The notes under the pieces: generated by a model
What the model saw: the letters and a program-made list of their open reading frames with translations, nothing else
Database searches by the model: none
What the model was told of the DNA's origin: nothing
Assembly (NCBI GenBank): GCA_022565395.1
Contig: JAIUMV010000007.1
Span: forward strand, 1-64,000
Length of the DNA stretch: 64,000 nucleotides
Direction of reading: 5' to 3'
From: Marinobacter sp.
GTDB taxonomy: Bacteria > Pseudomonadota > Gammaproteobacteria > Pseudomonadales > Oleiphilaceae
Shown: positions 54,479-63,330 of the stretch, piece by piece
Numbering within the stretch: the first letter of the stretch is position 1
Layout: each line of letters begins with the position of its first letter
Translations under genes and position numbers: made by a program

Positions 54479-54664
54479 AGGTCGTATCTTTGTGTCAGGT
54501 TCTTTCCATACGACGTGGAGGACGGGGCAGATCGGTAAAGCTATTTGCGTATTTTTGTTATTGTTTGTTGGCCCGCAATGACACCAGCTGGGGGCTGGGC
54601 TAAGGTGTAATTCAGTATTCCAGTGATAATAAAAGCGGCTCTTATCTCTCAGGGCTAGCAGACA

Positions 54665-56530
54665 ATGCAAGGTGGCATCTACTCTAGGCGATTTGTTGAC
54701 CGGAGCATCATCGCTTCGGTCCTCTGGGTGATGTTGTTTTTGTTGCCAGCGGTTACTGCGCAGGCGGAGGCCGGGAAGATCTCGCCGGTTACCATCACTG
54801 CTGATGACACGCGCAAGGACGTGTCCCTGTATCTCAGTTACCTCGAGGATGTGTCGTCGGGTTTATCATTTGAACAGGTGGTAGCGCGCTGGTCCCGTGA
54901 CGCCAGCCATACGAAGCCTGAACGTGCCTATAACTTCGGTTTTACCAACTCAACCTATTGGTTCCACCTGCAGATCGAAAATCTGGGTCCCGAGAGGCGT
55001 TTTGTGCTGGAAGGGTTGTACCCGATCATTGATGAAATGGAGCTGTTTCTGGCGCGGTCAGGGGGCGAGGTGACCTCCCATTTGGCTGGGGATACGGTGC
55101 CGTTTGCAAACCGCAGCCTGAGTCACCACAACATCAACTACACATTTGATCTGGCAGCGGGCGAGGTGGTTGATGCCTATCTGCGGGTTGCCACCACCGG
55201 CTCCATCCAGATGCGAATGCTGCTGTGGGACTACGATACGTTTGTCTCCGCCAGCCGGAAAGAAGGGTTGCTGCTGGGTGGCTACTATGGCCTGATGTCC
55301 GCGATGCTGATTTTTAACCTGCTGATATTTTTGTCAATTCGTGACAAGAACTATCTCTGGTACAGCTCGTATATCGGTATCTATGCGGTCCTGCAGCTGA
55401 GCCTGAATGGTTTGGCATTCGAGTTCCTCTGGTCGGGCTCGCCCTGGTGGAATAACCGGGCAGTGGCTTTCCTGACCTCCGTTGGCATGTTCACGGTACT
55501 GGGCTTTACCAACTCCTTTCTCGCCATGCGAGTCAATGCGCCTCACCTGAGTCGCCTGTTCGGTGTGCTTTGTGGGTTGTTTGCAGTATTGGCCGCGATG
55601 GCATTGCTGTACCCGGACTACAGCCTGGTAATCCGTCTGGCAACGCTGTTTGCCACTATCGCAATCCTGTTTGTGTTCTGGGCTGCGGTGATTTGCTGGT
55701 ATCGGGGCTATGTGCCCGCGCGTTACTTTTTGCTGGCCTGGGTCGCCCTGCTGTTTGGCATGATCTGCTACACCCTGAAGACGTTTGCCCTGCTACCAGC
55801 AAATTTCTTTACTGACCATGCCATCCAGATTGGCTCTGCGATTGAGGTAGTACTGCTTTCCATCGCTCTGGCAGACCGGTTGCGGCATCTGGCCCGGGAG
55901 AACGAGCGCATTCAGGTTGCCATGCAGCATGAACTGGAAGTAAAAGTGACCCAGCGCACCGAAGCCCTGGCCCAGGCCAACCGGGAGCTGGAAGCCCTCA
56001 GCCATATCGATGGCCTGACGGGCGTTTTCAATCGCCGTTACTTTGATCAACGGCTGGGGGAGGAGTGCGGGCGGCAGAGCCGCGAAGGGCCTCTGTCCCT
56101 GATCATGCTGGATGTGGATCACTTCAAGCGCTTCAATGACGAACATGGGCACCAGGCGGGTGACGCCTGTCTGATGGAGATAGCGCGCCGTCTGCAGGAC
56201 CTCGGGTGGCGCAGTGCTGATCGGGTAGCCCGCTATGGTGGCGAGGAATTCGCCGTTATCCTGCCTTGTACCACCGCTGACGGCGCGCTGATGAAAGCGC
56301 AACAGATTTTGGAGGCGGTGCGTGCTGAACCGGTCTCTTGGGGAGGCAAATCCCTCAGGGTTACCGTGAGCCTCGGGGTGGCTACTGCGGATCAGCAGCG
56401 GGGAGCCGCCCCGGCGTCACTCATTGCCGCAGCCGACAAAGCACTATACGAGGCCAAGGCGGCCGGACGTAACCAAGCCTGCACACAGGAACCGGCCCCC
56501 ATGCCGGCTATGGGCAAGGTAACTGGCTGA
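54665..56530 (+). CDS. 7TMR-DISM diguanylate cyclase
   Basis: A 621-residue inner-membrane diguanylate cyclase. It has a signal/anchor segment, a periplasmic 7TMR-DISMED2-type domain (about 45-180; YNFGFTNSTYWFHLQIEN), seven spans (about 195-400), a coiled-coil linker (about 405-445) and a GGDEF domain with GGEEF at 525-529 and the DxLTGVFNRR start. The motif is intact, so c-di-GMP synthesis is likely. The ligand is unknown. Monocistronic; hemN follows with its own promoter 86 bp later. Confidence 0.92.
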   Translation: MQGGIYSRRFVDRSIIASVLWVMLFLLPAVTAQAEAGKISPVTITADDTRKDVSLYLSYLEDVSSGLSFEQVVARWSRDASHTKPERAYNFGFTNSTYWFHLQIENLGPERRFVLEGLYPIIDEMELFLARSGGEVTSHLAGDTVPFANRSLSHHNINYTFDLAAGEVVDAYLRVATTGSIQMRMLLWDYDTFVSASRKEGLLLGGYYGLMSAMLIFNLLIFLSIRDKNYLWYSSYIGIYAVLQLSLNGLAFEFLWSGSPWWNNRAVAFLTSVGMFTVLGFTNSFLAMRVNAPHLSRLFGVLCGLFAVLAAMALLYPDYSLVIRLATLFATIAILFVFWAAVICWYRGYVPARYFLLAWVALLFGMICYTLKTFALLPANFFTDHAIQIGSAIEVVLLSIALADRLRHLARENERIQVAMQHELEVKVTQRTEALAQANRELEALSHIDGLTGVFNRRYFDQRLGEECGRQSREGPLSLIMLDVDHFKRFNDEHGHQAGDACLMEIARRLQDLGWRSADRVARYGGEEFAVILPCTTADGALMKAQQILEAVRAEPVSWGGKSLRVTVSLGVATADQQRGAAPASLIAAADKALYEAKAAGRNQACTQEPAPMPAMGKVTG

Positions 56531-56615
56531 GTACGTCTATACCTAAAAGTTGCCCCTTCTACCTCTTCAGTTGGAGTGTATTGAACCTGCCTGTTTGCTA
56601 GCGTGATAGTCAGCG

Positions 56616-56657
56616 ATGACGTAAGTCAAAAGTGTACCCGTCCAGCACGGGTACACT
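56616..56657 (+). promoter_or_regulatory. hemN promoter with FNR-like box and an overlapping perfect dyad
   Basis: ATGACGTAAGTCAA (56616-56629) is an FNR/Dnr-like dyad (TGAC-N4-GTCA). After 22 bp lies a -10-like TACACT (56652-56657). In addition AGTGTACCCGT (56631-56641) and ACGGGTACACT (56647-56657) form a perfect 11-bp inverted repeat covering the spacer and -10; a second regulator may act here. Confidence 0.65.
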
Positions 56658-56695
56658 GGGCGGACTTGATGAAGCACTCCGGAGGCAGGTCGTTG

Positions 56696-58117
56696 ATGCA
56701 GGTTAGTAAGGTGTTGCATATGGGGGCAGAGGCGCCACCCGCTGAACAGTTGTGGGATGAGGCGCTGATCCGTCGTTATGATCTCAGTGGCCCCCGCTAC
56801 ACGTCTTATCCGACGGCGCTGGAGTTTACCCCAGACTACCAGCTGACGGATCTGTATGCGGATGCTGAACGCAGCAGGGCCAGTGGTCGCCCTCTGTCCC
56901 TGTATACCCATCTGCCGTTTTGCGCCCACCTTTGTTACTACTGTGCCTGTAACAAGGTCATCACGAAAAAACGCGACAAAGCCATGCCCTATGTGGAGCG
57001 AGCGCTGCGGGAAGCCCGTATGCAGGCTGAGCTGTTTGGTGCGCAGCGCCAGGTGACCCAACTGCACTGGGGCGGTGGTACGCCCACCTTTCTGCCCCGG
57101 GATGTGATGCGGGAGTTGATGGCGGGCTACCGGGATATTTTCCAGCTACAGGAGGATAGCCAGCGGGATTACAGTGTCGAAATTGACCCCCGTGAAGTGG
57201 CCGAAGACACTCTGGAAACCTTGTGGGAGCTGGGCTTCAATCGGATTAGTCTGGGCGTTCAGGATCTGAACCCGCAGGTGCAGAAAGCGGTAAACCGGGT
57301 ACAGCCCCGGGCCACGACTGAGTCGGTGCTGAATGAAGCCCGTCGGCTGGGTTTCCGCTCCATAAATCTGGACCTGATCTATGGCCTGCCCTACCAAACG
57401 CCCGCCAGCTTTGCTGAGACCCTCGAACATGTCATCGAAATGGCGCCGGACCGGCTATCCGTGTTCAGCTACGCCCATCTGCCCCAGCGCTTCTATCCGC
57501 AAACCCGCATTCAGGATGACACCTTGCCAGCGCCCGCTGACAAACTCACTATCCTGCACAACACCATTACCCGGCTGCTGGCAGCCGGCTATGAATACAT
57601 CGGTATGGATCACTTCGCCAAACCAGATGACAGCCTGGCGGTAGCTCAGCGGGAAGGCCGCCTGCACCGGAACTTTCAGGGCTACACCACCCACAGTGAA
57701 TGTGACCTGGTGGCCATTGGGGTGTCCGCCATCGGCCAGACCGAGCATGCCTATTTCCAGAACCTGCATGACCTGAGCGAGTACGAAGCCCGCATTGACG
57801 CCGGTCAGCCCGCCTTTAACCGTGGCCTGCGGCTGACCCGTGACGACCGCCTGCGGCGCTGGGTGATCGGCCAGCTGATCTGCCACTTCCGCCTGGACCG
57901 GGCACAGTTTGCCGAGCACTGGCAGGAGGACTTCGACCGTTACTTCGAGGATGAACTACAGCGCTTGCAGCCCATGATTCGCGACGGCCTGATTGAAGAC
58001 CGCGGCCAGGCCCTGGTAGTCCAGACCCCCGGCCGCCTGTTGATCCGCGCCATCTGCCAGATGTTCGACCGCTACCGCAAAGCCGACGCCAGCCAGCGGT
58101 TCTCCCGCATTATCTGA
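56696..58117 (+). CDS. hemN: Oxygen-independent coproporphyrinogen III oxidase
   Basis: A 473-residue radical-SAM enzyme that decarboxylates coproporphyrinogen III without oxygen. The cluster motif CAHLCYYC is followed by ACNKVITKK; GGGTPTFL, DYSVEIDPREV, GVQDLNPQVQKAVNR and DLIYGLPYQT are HemN blocks, and FQGYTTH with IGVSAIGQT separates it from HemW. ATG 56696 after GGAGG fits the promoter; ATG 56720 is an alternative. It supports haem synthesis in the anaerobic state that narK and ubiUVT also serve. Confidence 0.95.
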   Translation: MQVSKVLHMGAEAPPAEQLWDEALIRRYDLSGPRYTSYPTALEFTPDYQLTDLYADAERSRASGRPLSLYTHLPFCAHLCYYCACNKVITKKRDKAMPYVERALREARMQAELFGAQRQVTQLHWGGGTPTFLPRDVMRELMAGYRDIFQLQEDSQRDYSVEIDPREVAEDTLETLWELGFNRISLGVQDLNPQVQKAVNRVQPRATTESVLNEARRLGFRSINLDLIYGLPYQTPASFAETLEHVIEMAPDRLSVFSYAHLPQRFYPQTRIQDDTLPAPADKLTILHNTITRLLAAGYEYIGMDHFAKPDDSLAVAQREGRLHRNFQGYTTHSECDLVAIGVSAIGQTEHAYFQNLHDLSEYEARIDAGQPAFNRGLRLTRDDRLRRWVIGQLICHFRLDRAQFAEHWQEDFDRYFEDELQRLQPMIRDGLIEDRGQALVVQTPGRLLIRAICQMFDRYRKADASQRFSRII

Positions 58118-58141
58118 TTGGTAAGAGATTGGAGATGATGG

Positions 58142-58301
58142 GCCGCGGAATCCACGGAAGGACGCGGAATTAAAAGCCCTTTGAAAAAGAGAAGGGTTTT
58201 AAAGCGCGCTCTGGTTTTCCCCGTTAATCATAGGCATACACTTCCCGCCACTGACTGAACGTTCTTAAAAACCTTTCCGTGGATTCCGTGGATTCCGCGG
58301 C
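58142..58301. repeat. Nested palindromic intergenic repeat, copy 2
   Basis: The left arm 58142-58169 begins GCCGCGGAATCCACGGAA and the right arm 58275-58301 is its reverse complement over the first 18 bases. The left arm differs from the left arm at 83-110 at only two of 28 positions, so the two loci hold the same element. It occupies the hemN-ubiU gap with no coding potential; the central loop differs from copy 1. Confidence 0.75.
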
Positions 58302-58337
58302 TAAAAAAGCAGTTATAACCAAAACACCCCCCCAGTG

Positions 58338-58379
58338 CTGACAAGGATCAAGGCATCCGGCTGTGGGGGTTGCTAGAGT
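58338..58379 (+). promoter_or_regulatory. ubiUV promoter with FNR/ANR-like box
   Basis: CTGACAAGGATCAA (58338-58351) fits the FNR/ANR pattern at 8 of 10 fixed bases. A -10-like TAGAGT (58374-58379), preceded by TGC as an extended -10, follows after 22 bp. The predicted transcript start is about 20 bp before the ubiU ATG. E. coli ubiUV is also FNR-activated as recalled. Confidence 0.75.
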
Positions 58380-58405
58380 CTCCCCATCGCAAGGGGGACT
58401 GTGTT

Positions 58406-59401
58406 ATGGAACTCGTTTGCCCGGCTGGCAGTCTGCCAGCTCTCAAGGCGGCTGTGGATCAGGGCGCCAATGCGGTTTACCTGGGCTTCAAGGACAGCAC
58501 CAATGCCCGCCAGTTTGCCGGGTTGAATTTTGATGATCGTCGCGCTGCCGAGGGCATTGACTATGCCCATGCCCGGGGTGCGCGGGTGTTCTGTGCCATT
58601 AATACCTACCCACAACCCGCTGGCTGGGCCAACTGGACCCGGGCGGTGGACAGGGCTGCTGATCTGGGTATTGATGCGCTGATTCTGGCGGACATGGGGT
58701 TGCTGGATTATGCCGCCCGCCGCCATCCGGACCTGCCACGGCATTTGTCGGTGCAGGGGTCGGCCACCAGCTATGAGGCCTTGCGCTTCTACCACAATCA
58801 CTTCGGAATTCGCCGGGCGGTATTGCCGCGGGTGCTGTCTATCAGTCAGGTCAGGGATGTGGCCAGCCACAGTCCAGTGGAGCTGGAGGTGTTTGCTTTT
58901 GGCAGTCTGTGCATCATGGCAGAAGGGCGCTGCTACTTGTCCTCTTACCTGACGGACGAATCCCCCAACACCCGGGGTGCCTGTTCGCCCGCCAAAGATG
59001 TGCGCTGGCAGGAGACGCCCCAGGGCCTGGAAGCCCGTCTCAATGGCGTATTGATTGATCGTTTCGCCGACGGTGAGCCGGCAGGCTACCCGACCCTGTG
59101 CAAGGGGCGGTTTGAGGTGGAGGGATCGGTCTATCACGCCATTGAGGAGCCCACCAGCCTGAATACCATGGATCTGCTGCCGGAATTGCAGGCGCTGGGT
59201 ATTGCCGCCATCAAGATCGAGGGGCGCCAGCGCAGCCCGGCTTATGTGGGGCAGGTTACTTCGGCGTGGCGCATGGCGATTGACCGGTTGATGCAGAACC
59301 CCGGTCAGTACGCCACGGACGCTGCCTGGGCGGCGACCCTGGCGAGCTTGTCGGAAGGCGGGCAAACCACCCTGGGCGCCTATCACCGCAAGTGGAAATA
59401 A
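58406..59401 (+). CDS. ubiU: Oxygen-independent ubiquinone hydroxylase subunit UbiU
   Basis: A 331-residue U32-family protein, the same length as E. coli UbiU. The four Fe-S cysteines fall at 169, 176, 193 and 232, exactly the E. coli numbers as recalled (GSLCIMAEGRCYLSS, RGACSPAK, TLCKGRF). UbiU and UbiV hydroxylate the ubiquinone ring without O2, using prephenate as hydroxyl donor. ATG 58406 follows AAGGGGG; the frame is open 12 codons upstream. It forms an operon with ubiV, 16 bp downstream. Confidence 0.95.
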   Translation: MELVCPAGSLPALKAAVDQGANAVYLGFKDSTNARQFAGLNFDDRRAAEGIDYAHARGARVFCAINTYPQPAGWANWTRAVDRAADLGIDALILADMGLLDYAARRHPDLPRHLSVQGSATSYEALRFYHNHFGIRRAVLPRVLSISQVRDVASHSPVELEVFAFGSLCIMAEGRCYLSSYLTDESPNTRGACSPAKDVRWQETPQGLEARLNGVLIDRFADGEPAGYPTLCKGRFEVEGSVYHAIEEPTSLNTMDLLPELQALGIAAIKIEGRQRSPAYVGQVTSAWRMAIDRLMQNPGQYATDAAWAATLASLSEGGQTTLGAYHRKWK

Positions 59402-59417
59402 CCTGCCGGAGCTTATC

Positions 59418-60323
59418 ATGCTGCAATTATCACTGGGTCCCATTCTCTGGTTCTGGGGCAAACAGGATGTCCTGAGCTTTTACGCTGAGGCTGCTGACTG
59501 GCCGGTAGACCTGATTTACCTGGGAGAAACCGTCTGCTCCCGCCGCCGGGAGATGAAGCTGGACGATTGGCTTGGCCTGGGCCGTGAGCTGCAACAATGC
59601 GGCAAGCAGGTGCTCCTGTCGAGCCAGACCCTGATTGAGTCGGAAGCGGATCTGCGGGGGCTGCGCAAGCTCTGCAGTAACGGCGAGTTTGTGGTGGAAG
59701 CCAATGATCAGGCCGCTTTGCAACTGGTTACTGAGGCGAAACTACCCTTTGTAACCGGGCCAGCGCTGACCCTCTATAATACCGCGACCCTGCGAATACT
59801 GATCCGGCAGGGGTTGCAGCGCTGGAGTTTGCCGGTGGAACTGGGGCGTCAGACGCTGGCAGATATGCTGGCGGAGCTTCGGGCAGACGGGCTCGATACC
59901 CCCTGTGAAGTCTTTTCCTGGGGCTTTTTGCCTCTGGCCTGGTCATCCCGCTGCTTTACCGCCCGCCATTACAACCTGCCCAAGGATAACTGCCAGTTTG
60001 TCTGCAAACAGCATCCTGACGGTATGGCACTGAGGTCCCGGGAAGCCCAGGAGGTGTTCCGGCTGAACGGTATCTCCACCCTGTCTGGTGCCCGTTATGA
60101 CCTGTTGCGCGAAGTGCCGGAAATGCAGCGTATGGGTGTCAGCGTGCTGCGCCTGAGCCCTGAGCATCAGGGTATGGCGGCCGTGGTCGCCCGCTTTGAC
60201 CAGGCCCGCCGCGGCGAGTTGCCCCCGGCCGACCCGCTGGCGCTGGTGGAGGCGCCGCCCTGCAATGGCTATTGGTACGGCGAGCCGGGCAGAGTGCAGG
60301 TGCGGCGGCAGGACGTCAGCTAA
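59418..60323 (+). CDS. ubiV: Oxygen-independent ubiquinone hydroxylase subunit UbiV
   Basis: A 301-residue U32-family protein, partner of UbiU. Cysteines C40, C179, C192 and C196 keep the E. coli UbiV spacing (C-x12-C-x3-C) in SSRCFTARHY and DNCQFVCKQHPDG. The opening LGPILWFWGKQDVLSFY is typical. It follows ubiU by 16 bp and ends in an 8-bp overlap with the convergent modC. Confidence 0.95.
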   Translation: MLQLSLGPILWFWGKQDVLSFYAEAADWPVDLIYLGETVCSRRREMKLDDWLGLGRELQQCGKQVLLSSQTLIESEADLRGLRKLCSNGEFVVEANDQAALQLVTEAKLPFVTGPALTLYNTATLRILIRQGLQRWSLPVELGRQTLADMLAELRADGLDTPCEVFSWGFLPLAWSSRCFTARHYNLPKDNCQFVCKQHPDGMALRSREAQEVFRLNGISTLSGARYDLLREVPEMQRMGVSVLRLSPEHQGMAAVVARFDQARRGELPPADPLALVEAPPCNGYWYGEPGRVQVRRQDVS

Positions 60324-61383
60324 GCGCCACGGCCTTGAACTGGACGTAAATAGCCATGCCTTCGGTCAGCCCCAACTGGTCCCGGGATTTACGGGTGATG
60401 CGGGCCAGCAGTGGAGTGCTGTCCCCCAACAGCAGGGACACCAATTGATGCGCCGGGTGCGGGTCATCACTGAACCCGGTGATACGGGCAGGCAGGTGAT
60501 TGAGGGCGCTGTCGTGCGCCGCTGCCGCCAGGTTGATGGTGACATCCCGCGCGGCCACACGAATGCGAATCCGCGACTGTTGCGGCGGCTGTTGGCTGGG
60601 TATTAACAGGGTTCCCCCAGCGAAGGCCACCTGCAGCAGGTGGTAGTGCGGGTCCCAGGAGCCGGCGTCACCCTCGATAACGGACACGGCATTGTCGGCA
60701 TGGGCCAGGGGCAGGTCGGTACGGCTGAGCAGGGTGGCCAATGGCCCGGCCGCAATCAGTTTTCCCCGCTCCAGTAGCAGCATGTGGTCCGCCAGCCGCG
60801 CCACTTCCTCAATAGCGTGGCTGACATAGACGACGGGCAGGTCCAGTGTCTGGTGCAATTTCTCCAGCCAGGGCAGTATGTCGTTTTTGCTGATGGCATC
60901 CAGTGCGGCCAGGGGCTCATCCATCAACAGCAGTTGCGGGCTGGTGAGCAGGGCGCGTCCAATGGCCACCCGCTGGCGCTGACCGCCGGAAAGCGCATGG
61001 GGATGTCGTTTGAGCAGAGGGGCAAGGCCCAGCAGCGTGATCACGTCCTCCGGGTGTAACTGGCGGGCTGGGGGCGGGATGCGTTTGTAACCATAATGCA
61101 GGTTGCCTGCCACCGTCAGATGAGGGAACAGGGCGCCTTCCTGGAACACATAACCGATAGGGCGTTGATGGGGCGGCAGGTGTTTGTTGGCGTCAAGCCA
61201 GCTCACGCCGTTAACCCGCAGGTGCCCCTGTGCTGCGGGCTCAAGGCCCGCCAGGCAACGCAGTAGTGTGGTCTTGCCGCAACCGGAACGGCCAAACAGG
61301 GCGGTGACCCCGGTTGCCGGAATCTGCCCCGCCACCGCGAGCCTGAAATCGGGCCGTGTCAGGGTGAAGTCAAAGTCAATCAT
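60316..61383 (-). CDS. modC: Molybdate ABC transporter ATPase ModC
   Basis: A 355-residue ABC ATPase with Walker A GRSGCGKTT, signature LSGGQRQRVAIGRAL, Walker B LLLMDEPLAALD and a C-terminal TOBE/Mop domain (about 290-355, ITRKSRDQLGLTEGMAIYVQF) that binds molybdate for feedback control. It overlaps modB by 4 bp. The transporter supplies molybdenum for cofactor enzymes such as nitrate reductase. Confidence 0.95.
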   Translation of the reverse strand: MIDFDFTLTRPDFRLAVAGQIPATGVTALFGRSGCGKTTLLRCLAGLEPAAQGHLRVNGVSWLDANKHLPPHQRPIGYVFQEGALFPHLTVAGNLHYGYKRIPPPARQLHPEDVITLLGLAPLLKRHPHALSGGQRQRVAIGRALLTSPQLLLMDEPLAALDAISKNDILPWLEKLHQTLDLPVVYVSHAIEEVARLADHMLLLERGKLIAAGPLATLLSRTDLPLAHADNAVSVIEGDAGSWDPHYHLLQVAFAGGTLLIPSQQPPQQSRIRIRVAARDVTINLAAAAHDSALNHLPARITGFSDDPHPAHQLVSLLLGDSTPLLARITRKSRDQLGLTEGMAIYVQFKAVALS

Positions 61384-62054
61384 GCACTGCGTATCCTGAA
61401 CCGGCCGTTGATGCTGTACAGGGTAAACAGCATGATAAAGGACAAGCCAAGCAGCAGTGCCGAAAGGCGATGGGCACTGCCGTAGTCAATGGCTTCCACA
61501 TGATCGTAGATGGCGATGGAGATAACCTGGGTCTCGCCCGGAATATTGCCGCCAATCATCAGCACTACGCCGAACTCACCCACCGTGTGTGCAAAGCCCA
61601 GAGTAATGGCGGTAAGAAAGCCGCGCCGGGTCAGTGGCAGAATAATGCTGACAAACCGGTCCAGCCGGGTCGCCCGCAGGGTGGCGGCTGCCTCAAGGGT
61701 GCTGCGGCTGAGTTCGGAGAAGGCATTCTGCAGGGGTTGCACGACAAACGGCAGAGAGTAGAGCACCGAGCCGATCACCAGCCCGGTGAAGGTAAACGCG
61801 AGGTTCGGCCCACCGAGGGCCTGAATCGGGCCCTGTGCCCCCAGCAGCATCAGCACGTAAAAACCCAGTACGGTGGGTGGCAACACCAGCGGCAGCGCGA
61901 CGATGGACTCCACCGCCAGTTTGGTTTTGCTGCGGGCGTGGGCCAGCCACCAGGCCAGTGGCGTGCCCAGCATCAGCAATATCACCGTGGTCACAGCGGC
62001 CAGCCGCAGGGTCAGCCAGAGGGCGACCCAGTCTGCCTCGTTAATGCCCAGCAC
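61380..62054 (-). CDS. modB: Molybdate ABC transporter permease ModB
   Basis: A 224-residue permease with about five to six spans and the EAA-type cytoplasmic loop LEAAATLRATRLDRFVSIILP. LRLAAVTTVILLMLGTPLAWWLA is the first helix region. The start is GTG and lies inside the end of modA (14-bp overlap), so translation is coupled. Confidence 0.95.
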   Translation of the reverse strand: MLGINEADWVALWLTLRLAAVTTVILLMLGTPLAWWLAHARSKTKLAVESIVALPLVLPPTVLGFYVLMLLGAQGPIQALGGPNLAFTFTGLVIGSVLYSLPFVVQPLQNAFSELSRSTLEAAATLRATRLDRFVSIILPLTRRGFLTAITLGFAHTVGEFGVVLMIGGNIPGETQVISIAIYDHVEAIDYGSAHRLSALLLGLSFIMLFTLYSINGRFRIRSA

Positions 62055-62853
62055 AGGCAGCCTCCGTGTGGGTGGCGGGAATCAGGTAGCCATCTGCCCG
62101 GATAATGGCGTGTGCCGCCTCGTCACACCGGACCCATTGCATAAACTGGATAGCGCTGGGGATGTTGCTGGCGGCATTGAGAATGACGGCTTCCTGAACA
62201 ATGGCGGGGTAGCTCGCCGCAGGTGGCAGCCAGTGAGAGCCCGGCGCGTGTTGTTGCTCATGCACCCGCACCTGTGAGACGGCAATCAGCCCCAGGTCCG
62301 CGTTGCCGGAGCTGACGAAATTGAAGGCCTGGCCGATGCTCTGGCCGGTGATCAACTGCCCCCGTGTTAGCCGGATGTCGTTGTCACGTAGCAGGGCTTC
62401 GGCAGCGGCCCCATAGGGGGCCACCCGAGGGTTGGCGATGGCCAGGCGCCGAAACTCGACGGCCTTCAGCAAAGCCAGGCCATCGGCAGGCACCTTCTCC
62501 GGATCCGGGCTCCACAGCGCCAGCTGCCCCAGGGCATAGGTAAAGCGACTGTCAGGACGGGCGTCACCTTGGGCGATCAGGTCGGCAGTACGTTGGTCAT
62601 CCGCAGAGAAAAACAGGTCAAAAGGCGCGCCCTGACGGATCTGGGCAAAGTGCTTGCCTGAGGAGGCGCTGCTGAGGGTGGCGCTGAATGACGGGTCCAG
62701 TCTGCTGTAGGTATTCACCAGTTGCTGCAGGGTATGGCTGAAATTTGCGGCCACGGCTATGCGCAGGTCCGCCAGGGCGGAGGGGGTGTAAAGACCCAGC
62801 ACCATGGTCAGGGTCAGCACTGAGTTTCGAACCCGGCAGGTGAGGGCAGGCAT
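62041..62853 (-). CDS. modA: Molybdate-binding periplasmic protein ModA
   Basis: A 270-residue periplasmic binding protein. A signal peptide (LTLTMVLGLYTPSALA) precedes DLRIAVAANFSHTLQQL. Ligand-site segments include SSASSGKHFAQI, PFDLFFSADD and FVSSGNADLGLIAVSQV. It is the first gene of modABC. A ModE-like operator lies 9-34 bp before the ATG. The ribosome site is weak (GGATG). Confidence 0.94.
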   Translation of the reverse strand: MPALTCRVRNSVLTLTMVLGLYTPSALADLRIAVAANFSHTLQQLVNTYSRLDPSFSATLSSASSGKHFAQIRQGAPFDLFFSADDQRTADLIAQGDARPDSRFTYALGQLALWSPDPEKVPADGLALLKAVEFRRLAIANPRVAPYGAAAEALLRDNDIRLTRGQLITGQSIGQAFNFVSSGNADLGLIAVSQVRVHEQQHAPGSHWLPPAASYPAIVQEAVILNAASNIPSAIQFMQWVRCDEAAHAIIRADGYLIPATHTEAACAGH

Positions 62854-62861
62854 ATGAACAT

Positions 62862-62887
62862 CCGTTATGCATAAGTGGAAATAACGG
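62862..62887. promoter_or_regulatory. ModE-like operator upstream of modA
   Basis: CCGTTAT and ATAACGG are perfect 7-bp arms separated by 12 bp. The recalled E. coli modA operator has CGTTAT-N12-ATAACG, the same core and spacing. It lies between modE and modA, so molybdate-bound ModE would repress modABC. Confidence 0.82.
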
Positions 62888-62913
62888 GGTTCAGTGTAGT
62901 CACGGCCCGTTGT

Positions 62914-63288
62914 TCAGGGCAAGTACTCCGGTGGAGGTAGCAGATCCAGCAGGGCCTGCGCCTCTTCGGCCAGGGCCGGGTCGATCAACTGTTCCAGCTG
63001 CCGAAACAGGGTCAGTACCTGCTGGCCGAAGGGAGTCAGGGTGGCTCCGCCCCGCTGGTTGCCGCCGGTTTCGGTGGCGACCAAAGGTTGAGGAAAAAGG
63101 CTGTTCATGGTGCCCATGAGTTGCCAGGCCTTTTTGTAACTGATGCCCAGCTGGCTGGCGGCTGCGGTGATGGAACCGGTGCTTGCGATAGCGTCCAGCA
63201 GGTCGGCCTTGCCAGGCCCCAGAACAACGTCATAACCGGACACCAGACGAATCTGCAGTTCCGGCTTGGGGTGGAAGGTGCGTGTCAT
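62914..63288 (-). CDS. modE: ModE-type HTH regulator lacking the molybdate-binding domains
   Basis: A 124-residue protein equal to the N-terminal LysR-like winged helix of ModE (GSITAAASQLGISYKKAWQL, ATETGGNQRGGATLTPFGQ). E. coli ModE is 262 residues with two Mop domains; these are absent. Short ModE proteins are known in many bacteria. Molybdate sensing would then need another partner, perhaps the ModC TOBE domain. It is upstream of modABC on the same strand, and the ModE-like box is between them. Confidence 0.9.
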   Translation of the reverse strand: MTRTFHPKPELQIRLVSGYDVVLGPGKADLLDAIASTGSITAAASQLGISYKKAWQLMGTMNSLFPQPLVATETGGNQRGGATLTPFGQQVLTLFRQLEQLIDPALAEEAQALLDLLPPPEYLP

Positions 63289-63330
63289 GGGTGCTCGTCT
63301 TTTGCCTGCAACAGCCGCTATTGTCCCTGA

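Noticed and set aside
58373-59461. 362-codon frame antisense to ubiU
   Set aside because: The UbiU frame has all four Fe-S cysteines at the expected positions, so this frame is a shadow.
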